Of a stretch of 64,000 nucleotides of DNA, positions 18,574 to 26,103 are shown in pieces. A program made the translations under genes and the position numbers. Source of the DNA: Nitrosopumilus sp. b1 (GTDB taxonomy: Archaea > Thermoproteota > Nitrososphaeria > Nitrososphaerales > Nitrosopumilaceae); the NCBI RefSeq assembly GCF_014078545.1, contig NZ_MU078723.1:1-64000 (forward strand). The letters are read 5' to 3'. Within the stretch, counting starts at the first letter, position 1. Every line of letters starts with the position of its first letter. The notes beneath the pieces were generated by a model. It had not been told where the DNA came from, did not search any database, and saw only the letters and a program-made list of their open reading frames with translations.

Positions 18574-20055
18574 TTATGGACCGCAATCACATTCTGGTCC
18601 ACACATACATGGTCCTGGTTGTCCTGCACAAGTACACATGCCACTTTCGTCACACATGCAATCTGCTGTGCAGTTACAAGTTTCGCCGTGGGCTCTCTCA
18701 GACATTTCATCCATATGGCCACCCATTGACACAATGGAGTAGCTAACAGTGAAGGGCTCTTCACTTGGAGTGTGCACCGCTAGTGCATTTCCAGTAAACA
18801 TCCATGTTCCCATGTTTGTCTTTGTATCAACTAGAGTTAATGCAAACACAGTCTCTCCATCTGGAGTCCATGTTGGTTGTCCCTTAACATCATCTTTGTC
18901 CAAAGGTCCCTGTAATGCAACAAGTTGAACATTCTTTGATGCAGAATAGGTAACCATTCCAGAATATGGTGAACTGCTTGGTGCTAGCAAAATTGCTAAC
19001 TGATGAGTCTCATGTCCAATACCTGGGTCTTGTGATGATACTGCTGTTCCAGTTACTGCCTTCATCTTATGTCCAGATTCACCATGACTAGAGTGGTCTC
19101 CGCAGTCACAATCTGGTCCACACATACATGCACCATTCATGCCTGCACAAGTACACATGCCATCTTCATCACATGTACAATCTGATGCACAATTGCATGA
19201 CCCTTCCATTGCAGTACCTTCAGATACTTCTGAATAATGTACTGTATAGCTTACGGTAAATGGCTGGTCCTTGAATGTATGCACCGCTAGTGCATTTCCA
19301 GTAAACATCCATGTTCCCATGTTTGTCTTTGTATCAACTAGAGTTAATGCAAACTTTGTCTCTCCATCTGGAGTCCAAATTGGTTGTCCATTAACTTCAT
19401 CATCTGTTAATGGTCCATGTAATGCAACAAGCTGGACGCTCTCTGATGCTGCATAGTTTACCATTCCCTTGTAGACTTTGTTTGATGGTGCAAGTAGCAC
19501 TGCTAACTGATGAGTCTCATGACCAATACCTGGGTCCTGTGATGATGTAATGGTGCCAGAATCCGTCTTCATTCCGTGATCAGACTTTTTATGATAATCT
19601 CCAGAATGTTTCATTTTGTGTTCAGAATTTGCATGATCGCCTGAATGCTCTTTCATTTTATGCTCTGATTTTGCATGAGCAGCATCTCCACAAGTACAGT
19701 CCTCACCACACATACATGGTCCGTCAGCACCTGCACAAGTACACATTCCAGTTTCATCACATGCGCAATCTCCTGCACACATACAATCTGAATCACTTAG
19801 TGTTCTTTGCTGTTGAACAGGTAATGCTTTTGATGGTGTAGTGGATCCTCTATCAAAGGCTTCTCTTCCGCCTTCGATCTCAGAACACAGTCTGTCTCCG
19901 CAAACTATCTTTCTTGTGTCCTCACCAAACTGTGTCGAGGAAACTCCCTTTGCCTTTGCGGCATAAGCAGGTTCTATACTATCAAGAGTAGCAATTATTG
20001 CTCCTGTCATCAAAATTGATGTCATAAAGAGTACAGCTATTGATAATTTTGTCAT
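18574..20055 (-). CDS. Exported protein with three metallothionein-like Cys modules
   Basis: 493 residues. Signal peptide 1-32. Three near-identical 33-residue modules (residues 91-123, 287-319, 460-492) each hold ten cysteines in the pattern CxC-x3-CxC-x5-CxC-x6-CxC-x3-CxC, e.g. CNCTADCMCDESGMCTC. Between them lie two copies (about 171-275 and 340-443) of a beta domain beginning SSQDPGIGHETHQLA and containing TKTNMGTWMFTGNALAVHT, plus a His/Lys/Met-rich linker (SEHKMKEHSGDH, 130-162). The spacing is that of metallothioneins, so soft-metal (Cu, Zn, Cd) binding outside the cell is likely. Disulphide modules made by the nearby DsbA proteins are the alternative. A VCGDRLCSE motif sits at 51-59. 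The two beta repeats are nearly identical at DNA level, a recent duplication. Confidence 0.85.
   Translation of the reverse strand: MTKLSIAVLFMTSILMTGAIIATLDSIEPAYAAKAKGVSSTQFGEDTRKIVCGDRLCSEIEGGREAFDRGSTTPSKALPVQQQRTLSDSDCMCAGDCACDETGMCTCAGADGPCMCGEDCTCGDAAHAKSEHKMKEHSGDHANSEHKMKHSGDYHKKSDHGMKTDSGTITSSQDPGIGHETHQLAVLLAPSNKVYKGMVNYAASESVQLVALHGPLTDDEVNGQPIWTPDGETKFALTLVDTKTNMGTWMFTGNALAVHTFKDQPFTVSYTVHYSEVSEGTAMEGSCNCASDCTCDEDGMCTCAGMNGACMCGPDCDCGDHSSHGESGHKMKAVTGTAVSSQDPGIGHETHQLAILLAPSSSPYSGMVTYSASKNVQLVALQGPLDKDDVKGQPTWTPDGETVFALTLVDTKTNMGTWMFTGNALAVHTPSEEPFTVSYSIVSMGGHMDEMSERAHGETCNCTADCMCDESGMCTCAGQPGPCMCGPECDCGP
18777..18851. repeat. Direct DNA repeat, copy 1 (within the Cys-module gene)
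   Basis: About 75 bp covering the TKTNMGTWMFTGNALAVHT coding segment, essentially identical to about 19282-19356. The period is about 507 bp. It reflects duplication of the beta domain inside the gene and could permit copy-number change by recombination. Confidence 0.8.
19282..19356. repeat. Direct DNA repeat, copy 2 (within the Cys-module gene)
   Basis: Second copy of the near-identical segment at about 18777-18851. Flanking sequence diverges more, so the two domains share a core under purifying selection or were recently converted. Confidence 0.8.
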
Positions 20056-20076
20056 TGTTGTTTAGGGCCAATTTTC

Positions 20077-20106
20077 TATATAAAAGGGGCATTTTGATTA
20101 TCAAAA
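20077..20106 (-). promoter_or_regulatory. Strong TATA box with adjacent palindrome (Cys-module gene)
   Basis: Minus-strand CCTTTTATATAG (20077-20088) is a near-consensus TATA about 27 bp before the ATG at 20055. Just upstream, TTTTGAT-T-ATCAAAA (20092-20106) is a perfect palindrome with 7-bp arms, covering the BRE side. This suggests a highly expressed and regulated, leaderless gene. Confidence 0.6.
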
Positions 20107-20179
20107 ATGAGTCTAAAATATTTTCAAAAGTGAAAATTGTCTTTCTCCTTAATAGTGATTTTTTTGTAATTGTTCCATA

Positions 20180-21073
20180 TTGAAAGCATTTTTGTTTGTA
20201 TTGATAATTTTTGTAATTTTTACCCCAGATGTTGTTTTTGCTAATGACATTCCAGATTGGGTCAAAAACAATGCAAAGTGGTGGGCAGAGGATCAAATTT
20301 CTGATGATGAATTTGTCACTGGTTTAGAATTTTTAGTTAACAATGATTTGATCAAAGTTTCACAAAATCAAATGAGTGAAAAAAGCACTGACAAGATTCC
20401 TGATTGGATAAAAAACAATGCAAAGTGGTGGGCAGATGGGAACATCTCAGACAGGGAATTTCTAAACGGAATTGAATTTTTGATTTCACATGGAATTGTT
20501 TCAGTTAACAAAGATGAATCACCTGCTGAATTTTTTGATCTAAAGGAGGCTGGACCTTATGAAGGATTATCTGATGCACCGGTAATGATCATAATGTTTA
20601 GTGACTATCAGTGCGAAAAATGTGCACAGTGGATTTTACACGAAAAGGAAATCCTAAATGAAAATGTAATTGATAAGGGAAAAGCAAAATTCTATGTCCT
20701 TGATTATCCTCTTCTTGGGGATGATTCCATTACTGCAGCTGAGGCAGTTTACTGTGCCGAAGAACAAGGCAAGTACGACGAGTATCACAAAATTTTGGCA
20801 TTAAATTATAATGGTATCCAAACAGGCTGGGCAAATTTTGATTCCTTGGTGGAATATGCAAAGCAATTGAATTTGGATATCAACAAGTTTGAGCAGTGTC
20901 TGTATTGGGACAAAAATACACTTAGAGTGGAATACAACAAGCAAGTTGCCCAATCACAGGGCATAGTTGGAACTCCATCGTTTATTGTAGTGTCTGAAAC
21001 TGGTGAGATAAAAAAGATCAACGGTCCGCAACCATCGATGATATTTGAGCGAGTAATTAGTGAGTTTAGCTAA
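20180..21073 (+). CDS. Secreted DsbA-like protein with two IPxWIKNN repeats
   Basis: 297 residues from a TTG start. Signal peptide 1-21, then two copies of a 37-residue repeat (24-60 and 73-109: IPDWVKNNAKWWAEDQISDD / IPDWIKNNAKWWADGNISDR). This Trp-rich helical module is widespread in exported proteins of ammonia-oxidizing archaea. The thioredoxin domain follows from about 125, with FSDYQCEKCAQW (C145, C148) and cis-proline GTPSFIVV. Paralogous to 16390-17040. Divergent from the Cys-module protein, a candidate substrate. Confidence 0.9.
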   Translation: MKAFLFVLIIFVIFTPDVVFANDIPDWVKNNAKWWAEDQISDDEFVTGLEFLVNNDLIKVSQNQMSEKSTDKIPDWIKNNAKWWADGNISDREFLNGIEFLISHGIVSVNKDESPAEFFDLKEAGPYEGLSDAPVMIIMFSDYQCEKCAQWILHEKEILNENVIDKGKAKFYVLDYPLLGDDSITAAEAVYCAEEQGKYDEYHKILALNYNGIQTGWANFDSLVEYAKQLNLDINKFEQCLYWDKNTLRVEYNKQVAQSQGIVGTPSFIVVSETGEIKKINGPQPSMIFERVISEFS

Positions 21074-21074
21074 C

Positions 21075-21587
21075 ATGAGCTTTATTGAAAAGAACGGTTT
21101 AGCACTAAAAGTTGTATTTTCTAATTTTACATACATTGGATTATGGATTCTAGTATTTGCAGGATTGTTTTTGCCACTGACTATACTGACTGAATTTATT
21201 TTCTTTGAGCCATATTTTTTATTTTATGTGCCCGAGTACCAGGTAGTTAGTTTTTTATCAATAATTGTTATTTCTGCACTGACAGCTTTGGTTCTTAGCA
21301 TGGCAATTTACCGCATTCGTTTTCTTCATGCTAGCACCAAAAAACTTCGAACAGGAATTTTGGGCTCAGTTATCGGTGCAGGAGCTGGGGCATGTTGCGG
21401 AGGTATAGGAATTGCATTGATTTCAATATTTGGTGTAGTGGGGGGAGTGACTACAACTGTTTTGACAAATTTTGAGATACCATTGCGGATTCTCTCCATT
21501 GGTATTCTTGTTTTTACATATTTTATGCTCGTGAGGGATTTGAACAGAGAATGCAAAGTAAAATTTGACAAATTCAGAAACGAGTGA
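21075..21587 (+). CDS. Integral membrane protein, unknown function
   Basis: About 170 residues starting at ATG 21075, 1 nt after the previous stop. Four to five predicted transmembrane helices. Between two of them is a Gly/Cys-rich segment, GAGAGACCGGIGIALISIFG. The tandem cysteines in a glycine-rich membrane stretch recall thiol-redox or metal-handling membrane proteins, and the gene is transcriptionally linked to the DsbA-like protein. It may be its membrane partner, comparable in role to DsbB or VKOR, but it lacks their signatures. Confidence 0.75.
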   Translation: MSFIEKNGLALKVVFSNFTYIGLWILVFAGLFLPLTILTEFIFFEPYFLFYVPEYQVVSFLSIIVISALTALVLSMAIYRIRFLHASTKKLRTGILGSVIGAGAGACCGGIGIALISIFGVVGGVTTTVLTNFEIPLRILSIGILVFTYFMLVRDLNRECKVKFDKFRNE

Positions 21588-21638
21588 GATGTATACACAA
21601 TAAGGAACATACTGACATATTCTTACTGGTGATATGAC

Positions 21639-22580
21639 TTGATAAGCTGGAACACTATAAAACAAAACTCAATCTGGGTTTTTCTGGCAATCCTGTTTTT
21701 TTACGTTATACTGATCCTATCTTCCGATGTAAGTACAATTTTGGATCATTTTTCTAAAATTAGGCTAGAGTTTGTTCCCCTGGTTTTAGGCATTGGCATA
21801 TTTTCACATTTTATCAAATCTCTTCGCCAAAGAGAATTTCTTCGCATTCTTGATGAAAAGATTTCACTAAAACAAAATATGATAATTTATCTTGGTGGTT
21901 TATCGCTGATTTTTACTCCAGGTGGATTTGGAGTTTTCATAAAAGCGTATTTTCTGAAACAAAAATGTGACATTCAAAGCAGCAAATCAATCGCAATGAT
22001 TTTTCTTGAGCGGTATCATGATTTACTTGCAGGAACAACAATAATCCTTTTCAGCCTTTGGTTATCATTTAGCTGGATTTCTTCAACATTGGTTGTAATT
22101 TCATCTTTCTTGTTGCTGTTGATCTTCTTGATGATTACTCGTCTGAGAGTGTTCTCTTCGATTCGCAATAAATTATCCAAAATTAAATTTTTAGCAGACA
22201 AGCTTCCTGAGATTGAGTCAAGCAACTCGTTTCTTATTTTGACTAGACCTAAAATTATGACAAAGGGATGGTTGATAAGCATCGCAGGATGGAGCATTGA
22301 TGCACTTGCAGTGTATGTTGGATTTCTGGCATTTGGTGTTGATTTGGGTTATGTCTTGACATCTCAAATCTATTTTACATCACTTGGGTATGGAATATTA
22401 TCTCTTATTCCTGGCGGTGTAGTAGTTACTGAAGGAATTGCAGATTATTTACTAGTTAAACAAGGATTGAGCCTTTCAATTGCCTCTCTAGTTGTTATTT
22501 TTACAAGACTTTCAACGATATGGTTTGGAACCATTCTGGGAATTATATTTGCCCGCTTTGCTCTAAAACAAAATTCATGA
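21639..22580 (+). CDS. Flippase-like / LPG-synthase TM-region family membrane protein
   Basis: 313 residues from a TTG start. About eight transmembrane helices with YLGGLSLIFTPGGFGVFIKAYFL-type and GYGILSLIPGGVVVTEG motifs, typical of the UPF0104 / lysylphosphatidylglycerol synthase TM family (AglD-like). These proteins move or modify lipids or lipid-linked glycans. Probably in one transcription unit with the two preceding genes (51-nt gap). Confidence 0.85.
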   Translation: MISWNTIKQNSIWVFLAILFFYVILILSSDVSTILDHFSKIRLEFVPLVLGIGIFSHFIKSLRQREFLRILDEKISLKQNMIIYLGGLSLIFTPGGFGVFIKAYFLKQKCDIQSSKSIAMIFLERYHDLLAGTTIILFSLWLSFSWISSTLVVISSFLLLLIFLMITRLRVFSSIRNKLSKIKFLADKLPEIESSNSFLILTRPKIMTKGWLISIAGWSIDALAVYVGFLAFGVDLGYVLTSQIYFTSLGYGILSLIPGGVVVTEGIADYLLVKQGLSLSIASLVVIFTRLSTIWFGTILGIIFARFALKQNS

Positions 22581-22596
22581 ATAGATTTGTTTTGTA

Positions 22597-23223
22597 TCAA
22601 TGATGTTCATGCATGGCAATAGTGTATAGTGCAGAATTTTTAGCAGACACTTCGGCCATAAAATCATCATCTGCAGTAGATATTATGATGACATCATTTT
22701 CTTTTGGTTCGAGTTTTTTTCTTAGCTCTTCTTTTAGTTCCGGTTCTTCTGTAAAGAATTCCTTTCCTTCGTTTGGAAACATGAATCTTCCATTTGAATA
22801 GATTAAGGTGATAACCCCTGTTGCACCATACAGTATGGCGTAATCCCTTTGTTCCATGCCTGATTTTATTGCGTCTGCATAGTTTCGAAGTAGAATGACA
22901 TGGTTGTGGTTTGACTTTAGAATCTTATTTTTTGTAATTGTGCATTCAGAAGGTATCTCTTGGAGAATTTTTGTAACAAATGTCTTACCCTTTGGTGTTA
23001 GATATGTTCCTGATTTTGTAGAGTCTACAAGTCCTGAAGATTTCAAGTGAAGAATTAATGTTTTAACAGCTCCTTCGCCCAAGTGGAGAACCTTACAAAA
23101 ACTTGCTCTACTGACATAATGATCTTTTTCTAAAACTTGTAAAGCCTTGAAGACATGCGGAATACTAAATGTTAGGACTTTGCTTGATCCTTTTCTTGAG
23201 ACAATACTTTGTAATGTTTTGAT
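22597..23223 (-). CDS. DUF4443-type winged-helix regulator (start non-canonical)
   Basis: The first conventional start (TTG 23082) gives 161 residues, but it cuts a winged helix in half. The same frame is open upstream to 23259 and encodes VSRKGSSKVLTFSIPHVFKA and LEKDHYVSRASFCKVLHLGE, the missing helices. Between the stop at 23259 and 23082 there is no in-frame AUG, GUG or UUG. Candidates are ATC 23223 (used here), CTG 23235 and ATT 23205. A TATA (23257-23266, minus) fits a start near 23235. The C-terminal part (YAILYGATGVITLIYSNGRF, NDVIIISTADDD) looks like an archaeal DUF4443 ligand-binding domain. Divergent from cbtBA, which it may regulate. Confidence 0.75.
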   Translation of the reverse strand: MKTLQSIVSRKGSSKVLTFSIPHVFKALQVLEKDHYVSRASFCKVLHLGEGAVKTLILHLKSSGLVDSTKSGTYLTPKGKTFVTKILQEIPSECTITKNKILKSNHNHVILLRNYADAIKSGMEQRDYAILYGATGVITLIYSNGRFMFPNEGKEFFTEEPELKEELRKKLEPKENDVIIISTADDDFMAEVSAKNSALYTIAMHEHH

Positions 23224-23293
23224 CTGTTGGTGCAGATCTTCTAATTGGTTTTTCTGTTATTTATATTGGACAAATTATCCAAGAATTTAAATA

Positions 23294-23311
23294 CAAAACA
23301 AAATTGTTTTG
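23294..23311 (+). promoter_or_regulatory. Palindromic operator of cbtBA
   Basis: CAAAACAA-AA-TTGTTTTG has perfect 8-bp arms. It lies between the TATA (tttaaata, about 23286-23293) and the cbtB ATG at 23316, i.e. across the expected transcription start. Binding here would block initiation. The neighbouring divergent DUF4443 regulator is the obvious candidate. Confidence 0.55.
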
Positions 23312-23315
23312 CTGT

Positions 23316-23531
23316 ATGTCTCAATCAAGAGAGATAACAGTAACTAAATCTAGTGTTCCAATTGGAGCAGTTATTGCACTAGCTGCAATCTTTGCTTTTG
23401 GTCTATTCGTTGTAGGATTTGATCAAGGACATTTGTTTAGCATGATTCAAGGCGCAGAAGCTTTTGATCAACTTTACATCCACGAGCTGACTCATGACAT
23501 GAGGCACGCAGCAGGCTTTCCCTGCCACTAG
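23316..23531 (+). CDS. cbtB: CbtB-like small cobalt-transport subunit
   Basis: About 71 residues starting at ATG 23316, 25 bp after a TATA. One transmembrane helix (PIGAVIALAAIFAFGLFVVG) and the diagnostic C-terminal metal-binding tail YIHELTHDMRHAAGFPCH, which matches CbtB of the proposed cobalt uptake pair CbtAB. Followed 9 nt later by cbtA. Cobalt supply fits the cobalamin needs of this lineage; a cobalamin adenosyltransferase lies at 62.9 kb. Confidence 0.88.
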   Translation: MSQSREITVTKSSVPIGAVIALAAIFAFGLFVVGFDQGHLFSMIQGAEAFDQLYIHELTHDMRHAAGFPCH

Positions 23532-23540
23532 TGATTAGTC

Positions 23541-24272
23541 ATGAAAACGGCACTTTTTATTATTCTAGTTCTAGTTTCAGGCGCAATTGCAGGTTTGATT
23601 CATGGTGGAGCTAATCTTGTTTTAGTTGAGCCCTATCTTGATAACGCAATTAACATTGAAAACCAGAATCTCTTTGCTTCTGGTGAGGAAAAAGACTCTC
23701 CTGAATTCTGGATAGAGTATAATTCCTATCGTTACTGGCAAAAAGGCGGACAGGTATTGGCAGGTGCTATCTTGGGAACATCAGTTGGTGCATTGTTTGG
23801 TATAGTTTTTGCATACTCTAGAAAGGTGCTACCAGGAAGTAATAATGTCAAAAAGGGATTGATTCTGGCTGGAATCATGTGGTTGACAATCTACTTGTTG
23901 CCATTTTTGAAATATCCTGCAAATCCTCCGACAGTTGGAGATGCGGAAACTGTAGTGTTGCGTTCTGTTTTGTTTTTGGCTTTTATTGCAATCTCTGGCT
24001 TTTCAGCATTAGGATTTTATCAATTATCAAAAAGATTTCAAGGAAGAAAGAAACTTGTATCAGTTATTGGATATAGCGTACTAATCGGTGTAATGTTTGT
24101 TGTAATGCCTGCAAATCCAGACGAGGTAGGTGCTCCAATGGACTTGGTAAATGGATTTAGAATGATGTCTGTTCTTGCAGTGTCCTCATTTTGGATATCA
24201 ATTCCAATAATTTTGGGTGTCCTGTGGAACAAGTTCCAGCCCGACAAAGAGATGTATGTCTCTTCTAACTGA
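23541..24272 (+). CDS. cbtA: CbtA-like cobalt-transport membrane subunit
   Basis: 243 residues, about six transmembrane helices. The N-terminus contains GAIAGLIHGGANLVLVEPYL, characteristic of CbtA, and the C-terminal half has GDAETVVLRSVLFLAFIAIS. Together with CbtB it is proposed, from B12-regulon context in bacteria, to import cobalt. No B12 riboswitch is present; regulation here probably uses the palindrome before cbtB. Confidence 0.88.
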   Translation: MKTALFIILVLVSGAIAGLIHGGANLVLVEPYLDNAINIENQNLFASGEEKDSPEFWIEYNSYRYWQKGGQVLAGAILGTSVGALFGIVFAYSRKVLPGSNNVKKGLILAGIMWLTIYLLPFLKYPANPPTVGDAETVVLRSVLFLAFIAISGFSALGFYQLSKRFQGRKKLVSVIGYSVLIGVMFVVMPANPDEVGAPMDLVNGFRMMSVLAVSSFWISIPIILGVLWNKFQPDKEMYVSSN

Positions 24273-24346
24273 TTTTTCATTCTCATTCTAGAAATTTAGA
24301 ATAACTGGGCTTTCGTTTAAATAACTCAAGTATTACGGAAATACAC

Positions 24347-24679
24347 TTGGCAAAACGACTGACATTACCACAATTAAAAAAATATGACATCACTCAAAAA
24401 GTTCTAGAGGCATTGGCAGATGCTGAATCCAGATCAATACTGTTCTCAATGATTAAAAAAGGAAAGACTGCAACTGATTTATCATATGAACTTAAAATTC
24501 CATTAAGTTCAGTTTACAAAAAATTAAATGATTTAGAAGAGCTAACACTAGTTGAAGTTGATAGCTGGATGATTTCCGATAAGGGACGGAAATTCAAAGT
24601 ATATCGCTCAAGAATTAGTAAAGCAGACATTAGCATAAAAAAGCCAGAACCGTCTCTAGTTTTAATTCCTAACACGTGA
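24347..24679 (+). CDS. Small winged-helix regulator (first of a pair)
   Basis: 110 residues from a TTG start. ArsR/TrmB-type winged helix: YDITQKVLEALADAESRSIL, then KTATDLSYELKIPLSSVYKK, LEELTLVEVDSW and the wing ISDKGRKFKVYRSRI. Paralogous over its whole length to the next gene. A TATA (tttaaata, 24316-24323) and a short inverted repeat GTATT-ACGGA-AATAC (24330-24344) lie just before the start. The pair precedes the phn-type ABC operon. Confidence 0.85.
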   Translation: MAKRLTLPQLKKYDITQKVLEALADAESRSILFSMIKKGKTATDLSYELKIPLSSVYKKLNDLEELTLVEVDSWMISDKGRKFKVYRSRISKADISIKKPEPSLVLIPNT

Positions 24680-25020
24680 TAAAAATGGAAAAACGAAATA
24701 TCATTCAATTAAGTGAATTTGATGTAACGCAAAAAATTATTGAATCATTAAGTAATGTATGTACAAGAGCCGTTCTATTTTCAGTAAAAAATGAGGCAAA
24801 AGATGCAACACAGATTGCCGACGAACTGCAAATATCCTTATCTACTGTTTACAAGACTGTGTCTAACCTTGAGGATCTTGCACTAATTGATGTGGAGAAA
24901 TTTGTGATATCCTCTGAAGGAAAAAAGATCAAGCATTATCGAAGCAGAATAGGAAAAGTTGAAATTACTTTTAATGAAACCGAGCCTGTTTTGCATTTGT
25001 ATCCAAACAACAATTCTTGA
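24676..25020 (+). CDS. Small winged-helix regulator (second of a pair)
   Basis: 114 residues. The start GTG overlaps the previous stop as GTGA; ATG 24685 is an alternative. Motifs FDVTQKIIESLSNVCTRAVL, DATQIADELQISLSTVYK and HYRSRIGKVEI align closely with its neighbour, so the two probably arose by duplication and may form a heterodimer. The likely target is the adjacent phnDCE promoter or their own. Confidence 0.85.
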   Translation: MIKMEKRNIIQLSEFDVTQKIIESLSNVCTRAVLFSVKNEAKDATQIADELQISLSTVYKTVSNLEDLALIDVEKFVISSEGKKIKHYRSRIGKVEITFNETEPVLHLYPNNNS

Positions 25021-25051
25021 TTAATTTTCAAATTCTTATTCTATACTTTTA

Positions 25052-25075
25052 GATTGATACGTTTCTTAATATAAT
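25052..25075 (+). promoter_or_regulatory. phnD promoter (TATA plus GATTGATACGT element)
   Basis: TATA-like TTAATATAAT (25066-25075) lies about 25 bp before the GTG at 25096, supporting that start and a leaderless mRNA. Directly upstream is GATTGATACGT (25052-25062). The same 11-mer stands just upstream of the TATA of the TrmB-like gene at 48.5 kb (48470-48480). Confidence 0.45.
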
Positions 25076-25095
25076 GCTCTGAACTTGTGATTTTC

Positions 25096-26070
25096 GTGAG
25101 CACCCAACAATCAAAAACAATTCTAATTGCTGGTATAATTATAGCAGGAATTGCTGGAATTGCTGTAGGTTATGCAGCTGGTGGTTTTGGAATGGATGGA
25201 CAAGATAACATCGAAGCTCAATCTGCACCAAAAGAGCTCAAAAAAATTACAATTGCTGTAATGCCTAACGAAGATCCTAAAAAGTTTGAAATGCAAGGAA
25301 ACGCATTAGAAGAATACTTTACAAATAAACTAGGTATTGAAACTGAATTTTTCTATCCAATTGATGCTACAACTACAGTAGAGTCCATGGTCACGGGCTC
25401 AACACAAATTGCATTTATGAGTGCAAGACCAGCACAACTTGCAAATGAAAGAAGCGATGGAAAATCATTATTATTCATGGCAGAAGTTCGACCATTTGAT
25501 AGCGACTCTGGAGAAAAACTAGATACTTTCTATTATAGTGAATTTTGGGTAAAAAAAGACAGTGGAATCAACACACTTGAGGATGCTAAAGGCAAGAATG
25601 TAGCATTTTCTGGACCTACGTCTACTAGTGGTTATCTCTTCCCTATGGCAAAACTAGTGGACAAGGGTTTGATTAAAGGCGGAGATGATCCGAAGACATA
25701 CTTTGGAAATGTACTGTTCAGTGGTGGATATCAGCAATCTCTAACTGCATTAATTGCAGGACAAGTCGATATTGCTGCTGGTGGTGATCATGCAAAGTAT
25801 AGATTCCTTACACCAGAAGAACAAAGTCAAATCAAAGTTATTGAAAAACAAGGACCAGTCCCAACCCATGGAATTATTTACAGAACCGACCTTGTGTCAC
25901 CAGAACAAATAGCACAATTTGAAAAAGCAGTTCTTGATATGAAGACTGAACGACCAGATTTGCTCGAATCAGCACTATTTGGTGCAACTGACTTTATCCC
26001 TGTGAATCATTATTCACACTTGGCAGAATTGGGTAATGCTATTGCAAAAACAAAGATTCCACACATTTAG
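25096..26070 (+). CDS. phnD: Phosphonate-type ABC transporter substrate-binding protein
   Basis: About 324 residues from GTG 25096, with GTG 25087 possible. Membrane anchor/signal TILIAGIIIAGIAGIAVGYAAG, then a PhnD-family type 2 periplasmic fold: ITIAVMPNEDPKKFEMQGNA, GSTQIAFMSARPAQL, GKNVAFSGPTSTSGYLFPM, LIAGQVDIAAGGDHA. It binds phosphonate, phosphite or phosphate outside the membrane. No C-P lyase or phosphonatase genes are in the window, so the ligand is uncertain. Confidence 0.92.
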   Translation: MSTQQSKTILIAGIIIAGIAGIAVGYAAGGFGMDGQDNIEAQSAPKELKKITIAVMPNEDPKKFEMQGNALEEYFTNKLGIETEFFYPIDATTTVESMVTGSTQIAFMSARPAQLANERSDGKSLLFMAEVRPFDSDSGEKLDTFYYSEFWVKKDSGINTLEDAKGKNVAFSGPTSTSGYLFPMAKLVDKGLIKGGDDPKTYFGNVLFSGGYQQSLTALIAGQVDIAAGGDHAKYRFLTPEEQSQIKVIEKQGPVPTHGIIYRTDLVSPEQIAQFEKAVLDMKTERPDLLESALFGATDFIPVNHYSHLAELGNAIAKTKIPHI

Positions 26071-26103
26071 TAATTCACATTAATGGGCCATAATTGACCA
26101 CCA

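Noticed and set aside
18574-20055. CRISPR-like array suggested by repeated segments
   Set aside because: The repeats are long, in frame and encode duplicated protein domains; there are no short repeats with unique spacers.
23260-23315. Cobalamin riboswitch before cbtB
   Set aside because: The gap is too short and lacks a B12-box; it holds a TATA and a palindrome instead.
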